A program made the position numbers and the translations under genes. A stretch of 16,075 bases of DNA. Source: Glaciecola sp964418575 (GTDB lineage: Bacteria; Pseudomonadota; Gammaproteobacteria; Enterobacterales; Alteromonadaceae). Positions 15,116 through 16,075 of the stretch are shown piece by piece; positions within the stretch are counted from its first letter, which is position 1, and every line of letters starts with the position of its first letter. Location: contig CAYQMI010000083.1 in NCBI GenBank assembly GCA_964418575.1, positions 1-16,075 on the forward strand. The letters are read 5' to 3'. Under the pieces are notes generated by a model. That model ran no database searches. It saw only the letters and a program-made list of their open reading frames with translations, and was not told where the DNA came from.

Positions 15116-16075
15116 TTATTTAGAGACGGCGATTTGGTTTCTACCTGACTGCTTTGCAACATATAGTAAACGGTCAGCTTCACTAACGGCTTTTGAGAGC
15201 ACATCGAATTCTTCTAAGGCGACCACGCCAGCACTGAAACTGATTTTTATCTCTGGTTTATCTTGTACAAATTGCATACTGGAGCAGGTTTTGCGAATTC
15301 TATCGACTTTCTTCGCCGCTTGCTCAACGTTGCAATCGACAAACATCAGCACAAATTCTTCTCCGCCGTAGCGGCCCACATAATCGGTATCTCTTACGGA
15401 GTTTAGCAAAAGCTGACCCAAGCCATTTAAAACCAGATCACCTGATGCATGACCATAACTATCATTAACGTTTTTAAAATGATCAACATCAAGCAGCACC
15501 AAGGCGCAATTACTTTCACTTCGTTTATTCATGCGCATTTGATGGTTGGCCACTTCAACAATCTGTCCATGATTTAAGACGCCTGTGAGCGGGTCTTTAG
15601 ATACAAATGATTTAATAAATGAAGCACGTTCGAGACGCGCTAAAACTTGCTGCAAAACCAAGGGCGCTGGGGTATTTTTTGCGATCAAATCGTCTGCTCC
15701 TGAGGCTAGAATTTTGAGCTTAGTATCGAGCTGCTCATCGGCTGTGAGAAATACAATAGGGGAAAAGTCAAACTTTGCGTCCTGACGAATCATCGCAGCC
15801 ACTTCCAAACCATTTACGCTTGGCATCATCCTATCGAGTAAAAACAAATCAGGCTGAAGGTGCTCCATCGCCTCTATTAGCGACTCTGCGTTAGTGAAGA
15901 AATGAAAGTCTACGTCAACTTGTGAAAATACCGCTTTGTAAAATTCTCCCATCGACTCTTGATCATCTAGCAAGACAATTTGGTACACCTTGTTTAAATT
16001 ACGCCTCAGCGAGCGAGATATCTTTTCAACCAAGGAATAAGCGTTAATGGGTTTAACTGCATAATCGCTTACACC
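15116..16075 (-). CDS. Multi-receiver GGDEF diguanylate cyclase (partial, runs off the right edge)
   Basis: The visible 319 residues (start outside the window) first give GVSDYAVKPINAYS then a LRRN stretch, the C-terminal end of one receiver with its Lys-Pro. A second complete receiver follows, with the acidic pair at visible residues 37-38 (LLDDQ), phospho-acceptor Asp81 (LFLLDRMMP) and Thr112. Its usual Lys-Pro is Lys-Asn (LIAKNT). A GGDEF domain ends the protein, with LDVDHFKNVNDSYGH and an active-site GGEEF. The inhibitory I-site RDTD lies exactly five residues upstream of GGEEF, so feedback inhibition by c-di-GMP is likely. The architecture is PleD-like (REC-REC-GGDEF), though more may lie upstream. 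A TTG at 16033 could be read as a start but would cut a receiver in half. The gene converges on the chemosensory operon; phosphorylation by that CheA is only a possibility. Confidence 0.93.
   Translation of the reverse strand, partial: GVSDYAVKPINAYSLVEKISRSLRRNLNKVYQIVLLDDQESMGEFYKAVFSQVDVDFHFFTNAESLIEAMEHLQPDLFLLDRMMPSVNGLEVAAMIRQDAKFDFSPIVFLTADEQLDTKLKILASGADDLIAKNTPAPLVLQQVLARLERASFIKSFVSKDPLTGVLNHGQIVEVANHQMRMNKRSESNCALVLLDVDHFKNVNDSYGHASGDLVLNGLGQLLLNSVRDTDYVGRYGGEEFVLMFVDCNVEQAAKKVDRIRKTCSSMQFVQDKPEIKISFSAGVVALEEFDVLSKAVSEADRLLYVAKQSGRNQIAVSK

Noticed and set aside
15072..15371. 99-codon plus-strand open frame after cheB
   Set aside because: Antisense to the conserved GGDEF domain, starts inside cheB, no ribosome site, Ser/Thr-rich random composition.
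16031..16033. TTG as start of the cyclase
   Set aside because: The frame stays open to the window edge and encodes the end of a receiver domain just upstream.

Overview
The window looks like chromosomal DNA of a motile gammaproteobacterium. An Alteromonadales-like marine lineage is plausible from the groES-fxsA-dsbD neighbourhood and the protein styles, but no ribosomal or other marker allows a firm name. Gene density, codon style and intergenic spacing are uniform. I see no insertion sequence, integrase, tRNA, rRNA or CRISPR array.

Left part (1-3193), housekeeping: groES on the minus strand, with a clear heat-shock (sigma-32 type) promoter and a palindrome in its leader. Then fxsA on the minus strand, a divergent non-coding gap, and dsbD on the plus strand, closed by a strong rho-independent terminator at 3161-3193.

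Centre (3242-15103), one long plus-strand signalling operon of ten genes behind a sigma-28 (FliA)-type promoter. The order is: a membrane MCP-like protein with a CheZ-like C-terminus; a STAS anti-anti-sigma protein; a receiver-PP2C-HATPase partner-switching regulator; cheY; cheA; cheW; a 1036-residue MCP with periplasmic, HAMP and two PAS domains; cheR; cheD; cheB. The cheY-A-W-mcp-R-D-B order is that of F7-type clusters such as the Pseudomonas aeruginosa Che2/Aer2 cluster. The genes are tightly packed, with overlaps at cheA/cheW and cheR/cheD, so they are probably co-transcribed.

How the parts may fit together: the large MCP has two tandem PAS domains whose His and Trp positions match the heme/O2-binding PAS of Aer2, and it ends in the CheR-tethering pentapeptide EWESF. 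CheA lacks a recognisable P2 domain and instead carries four FGxF-type acidic motifs in its linker. There is no separate cheZ gene. The first gene has a DxxxQ segment resembling the CheZ active site and a C-terminal tail also found on CheD, so it may be a receptor-linked phosphatase. The STAS/REC-PP2C-HATPase pair would let the same CheA feed a partner switch that controls an unknown sigma/anti-sigma or cyclase target.

Right edge (15116-16075): a convergent minus-strand diguanylate cyclase with at least two receiver domains. It runs off the window, so its start is not visible.
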